Of a DNA stretch of 6,794 nucleotides, positions 5,639 through 6,794 are shown in pieces. This DNA is from an uncultured Oscillospiraceae bacterium (GTDB lineage: Bacteria > Bacillota > Clostridia > Oscillospirales > Oscillospiraceae), in the NCBI GenBank assembly GCA_910579725.1, contig CAJTUD010000101.1, positions 1 to 6,794 of the forward strand, in the 5' to 3' direction. The position numbers were made by a program, and so were the translations under genes. Numbering within the stretch: the stretch's first letter is position 1; each line of letters starts with the position of its first letter. A model generated the notes under the pieces. The model was not told where the DNA came from. It saw only the letters and a program-made list of their open reading frames with translations, and did not search any database.

Positions 5639-6794
5639 ATGCCCTTTGTGAAAAGGACTGCGGACTTCAGGAAAAACCGGAGGCGGGAGAAAAAGGAGCC
5701 GGTCTGGCTGTCCCCTGTACGCCGGATTGAGCGGGTGGCGGTGAAGGAACGGGTCTGCGCCATGACGTTTGACGACGGCCCCTGCCGCCTGCCGGCCGAG
5801 CCGGACCACTTCCGGGGAAAACCGCTGACCCTGGTTCTGGCGGAGATTTTGGAGAGATACGGGGCCAAGGGCACCTTTCCTGTAATCGGGGACACCTCCG
5901 GCAGCTACCCGGATAAGCCGGGAAAGCCGGGCTCCCCCTTCTGGAACGGGCTGGCCTACGACCACTATCCCGACTTCTGCCAGGACCGCCAGGGCGGGGC
6001 GCTCCACTGTCCGGAGCTGATTTCCAGACTGCTGGCAGGCGGACATGAAATTGCCGGCCACAGCTACGCCCACATTCTCTCCGGCTGGACGCCGCTGCTC
6101 TACGGCAGCCGGAAAAATCTGCCGGATTTGGAGGCGGTCCTGGAGGATTTGCGGCGGCTGCACCGGCTGATGGAAGAGGGCTGGGGCTATCCTCTGCGCC
6201 TGAGCCGCCCGCCCCGGTGCGTGGACGGCATAAAAGGCGGCTTTACCAGCTTCGACGCGTTTGCCCTGATGGGCTACCAGTATCTGGCCGCCGGCTTCGA
6301 TGGCGGGGGGAGGCTTCCGCTGGCCAGTTACGAGGCGGAGGTGGAGGCCGCCTGGCGGCCTGTGGAGCGGCTGCTGCTGGAGGACCCGGACGCTTTTTGC
6401 GGACAGATCATCGCCCAGAAGGATGGGTTCAACCGGAACCGGCGCACGCCGGTGGCCGGCAGCCTGGAAAAGCAGCTGCGTCTGCTGACGGATCACGGCT
6501 ACCGGGTGATCACCGTCTCGGAGCTGCTGGAGCGGGCCCCCTTCCGGGATGTGACGGCGGACAGCCCGGCGGGACGCGCCGCCCGGAGACTGCTGGGGCT
6601 GGGCTGGTGCGCCGCCTATCAGGACAACACGCTGCGTCCGGAAACGGTGCTCACCCGGGGGGAGCTGGCCATGATGGCCTTCGGCAGAGAGACGGTCCGG
6701 CGGCGGATTGAGATGATCCGCTCCGGGCGGGCCCCGTTCCGGGACATGGGGCCCAGGGACCCCTACGCGGCGGCCGCCGCCCAGGCGGTGGAGA
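5639..6794 (+). CDS. Polysaccharide deacetylase (CE4/NodB) with SLH domains, 3' end outside window
   Basis: An open frame of 385 codons running off the right edge. The ATG at 5639 is chosen for GGGAGG (5626-5631) 7 nt upstream; an in-frame ATG at 5558 has no RBS. CE4 enzymes remove N- or O-acetyl groups from wall glycans or other polysaccharides using a metal. Visible motifs are TFDDG (43-47), HSYAH (141-145, the metal His pair) and RPPR (190-193). The later part is divergent: no D-x-x-D-W or L-H-type motif is seen, and the matching region reads GQIIAQKDGFN. Residues about 302-350 form an SLH domain (FRDVT, GWCAAYQDNTLRPE, LTRGELAMMAF) and a second begins at FRDM (367-370). SLH domains anchor proteins to secondary wall polymers. 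The N-terminus is strongly basic with no hydrophobic signal sequence, which conflicts with surface anchoring. The family is secure; the substrate, location and activity are uncertain. Confidence 0.85.
   Translation, partial: MPFVKRTADFRKNRRREKKEPVWLSPVRRIERVAVKERVCAMTFDDGPCRLPAEPDHFRGKPLTLVLAEILERYGAKGTFPVIGDTSGSYPDKPGKPGSPFWNGLAYDHYPDFCQDRQGGALHCPELISRLLAGGHEIAGHSYAHILSGWTPLLYGSRKNLPDLEAVLEDLRRLHRLMEEGWGYPLRLSRPPRCVDGIKGGFTSFDAFALMGYQYLAAGFDGGGRLPLASYEAEVEAAWRPVERLLLEDPDAFCGQIIAQKDGFNRNRRTPVAGSLEKQLRLLTDHGYRVITVSELLERAPFRDVTADSPAGRAARRLLGLGWCAAYQDNTLRPETVLTRGELAMMAFGRETVRRRIEMIRSGRAPFRDMGPRDPYAAAAAQAVE

Noticed and set aside
5240..6496. A 418-codon minus-strand open frame
   Set aside because: It lies opposite the deacetylase gene and crosses the asnB promoter region. 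Its composition is Arg/Pro/Gln-rich and it has no recognisable family features.

Overview
The window fits a high-GC member of the Clostridia, most likely an Oscillospiraceae-type gut bacterium (Flavonifractor / Lawsonibacter-like). This is inferred from several things together: GC-rich coding sequence, strong AGGAGG-type ribosome binding sites, a type III glutamine synthetase, a T-box leader, and an SLH-domain protein. Genus cannot be fixed from the sequence alone.

Layout. Positions 1-240 hold no convincing gene but contain three tandem hairpins inside a possible closing helix. Positions 241-1105 (+) carry a compact lysis cassette: a two-helix holin-like membrane protein, overlapped by a CHAP-type endolysin with a C-terminal repeat-like domain. 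A GC-rich hairpin (1127-1164) separates this cassette from a convergent minus-strand operon. That operon reads from about 5281 down to 1177: a near-consensus promoter, a T-box leader of about 280 nt, asnB (glutamine-hydrolysing asparagine synthetase, 4947-3364), then glnN (type III glutamine synthetase, 3273-1177). Divergent from it, a second promoter (5517-5545) drives a polysaccharide deacetylase with SLH domains. Its gene starts at 5639 and runs off the right edge.

How the genes work together. GlnN makes glutamine from glutamate and ammonia, and AsnB uses glutamine as the nitrogen donor to turn aspartate into asparagine. The operon therefore couples nitrogen assimilation to asparagine supply, with a tRNA-charging sensor at its head. 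The lysis cassette looks like phage-derived cargo or the end of a prophage, but no other phage gene is visible. The deacetylase is probably a cell-envelope enzyme, although it lacks a visible signal peptide.

I see no clearly new multi-gene system. The points most worth a second look are: the T-box leader with an ambiguous specifier and a competing hairpin lacking an adjacent U-tract; an 11-bp direct repeat at 21-bp spacing abutting the asnB promoter; a possible internal translation start in the endolysin; the tandem-hairpin element at 1-131; and the deacetylase with no signal peptide and degenerate late motifs.
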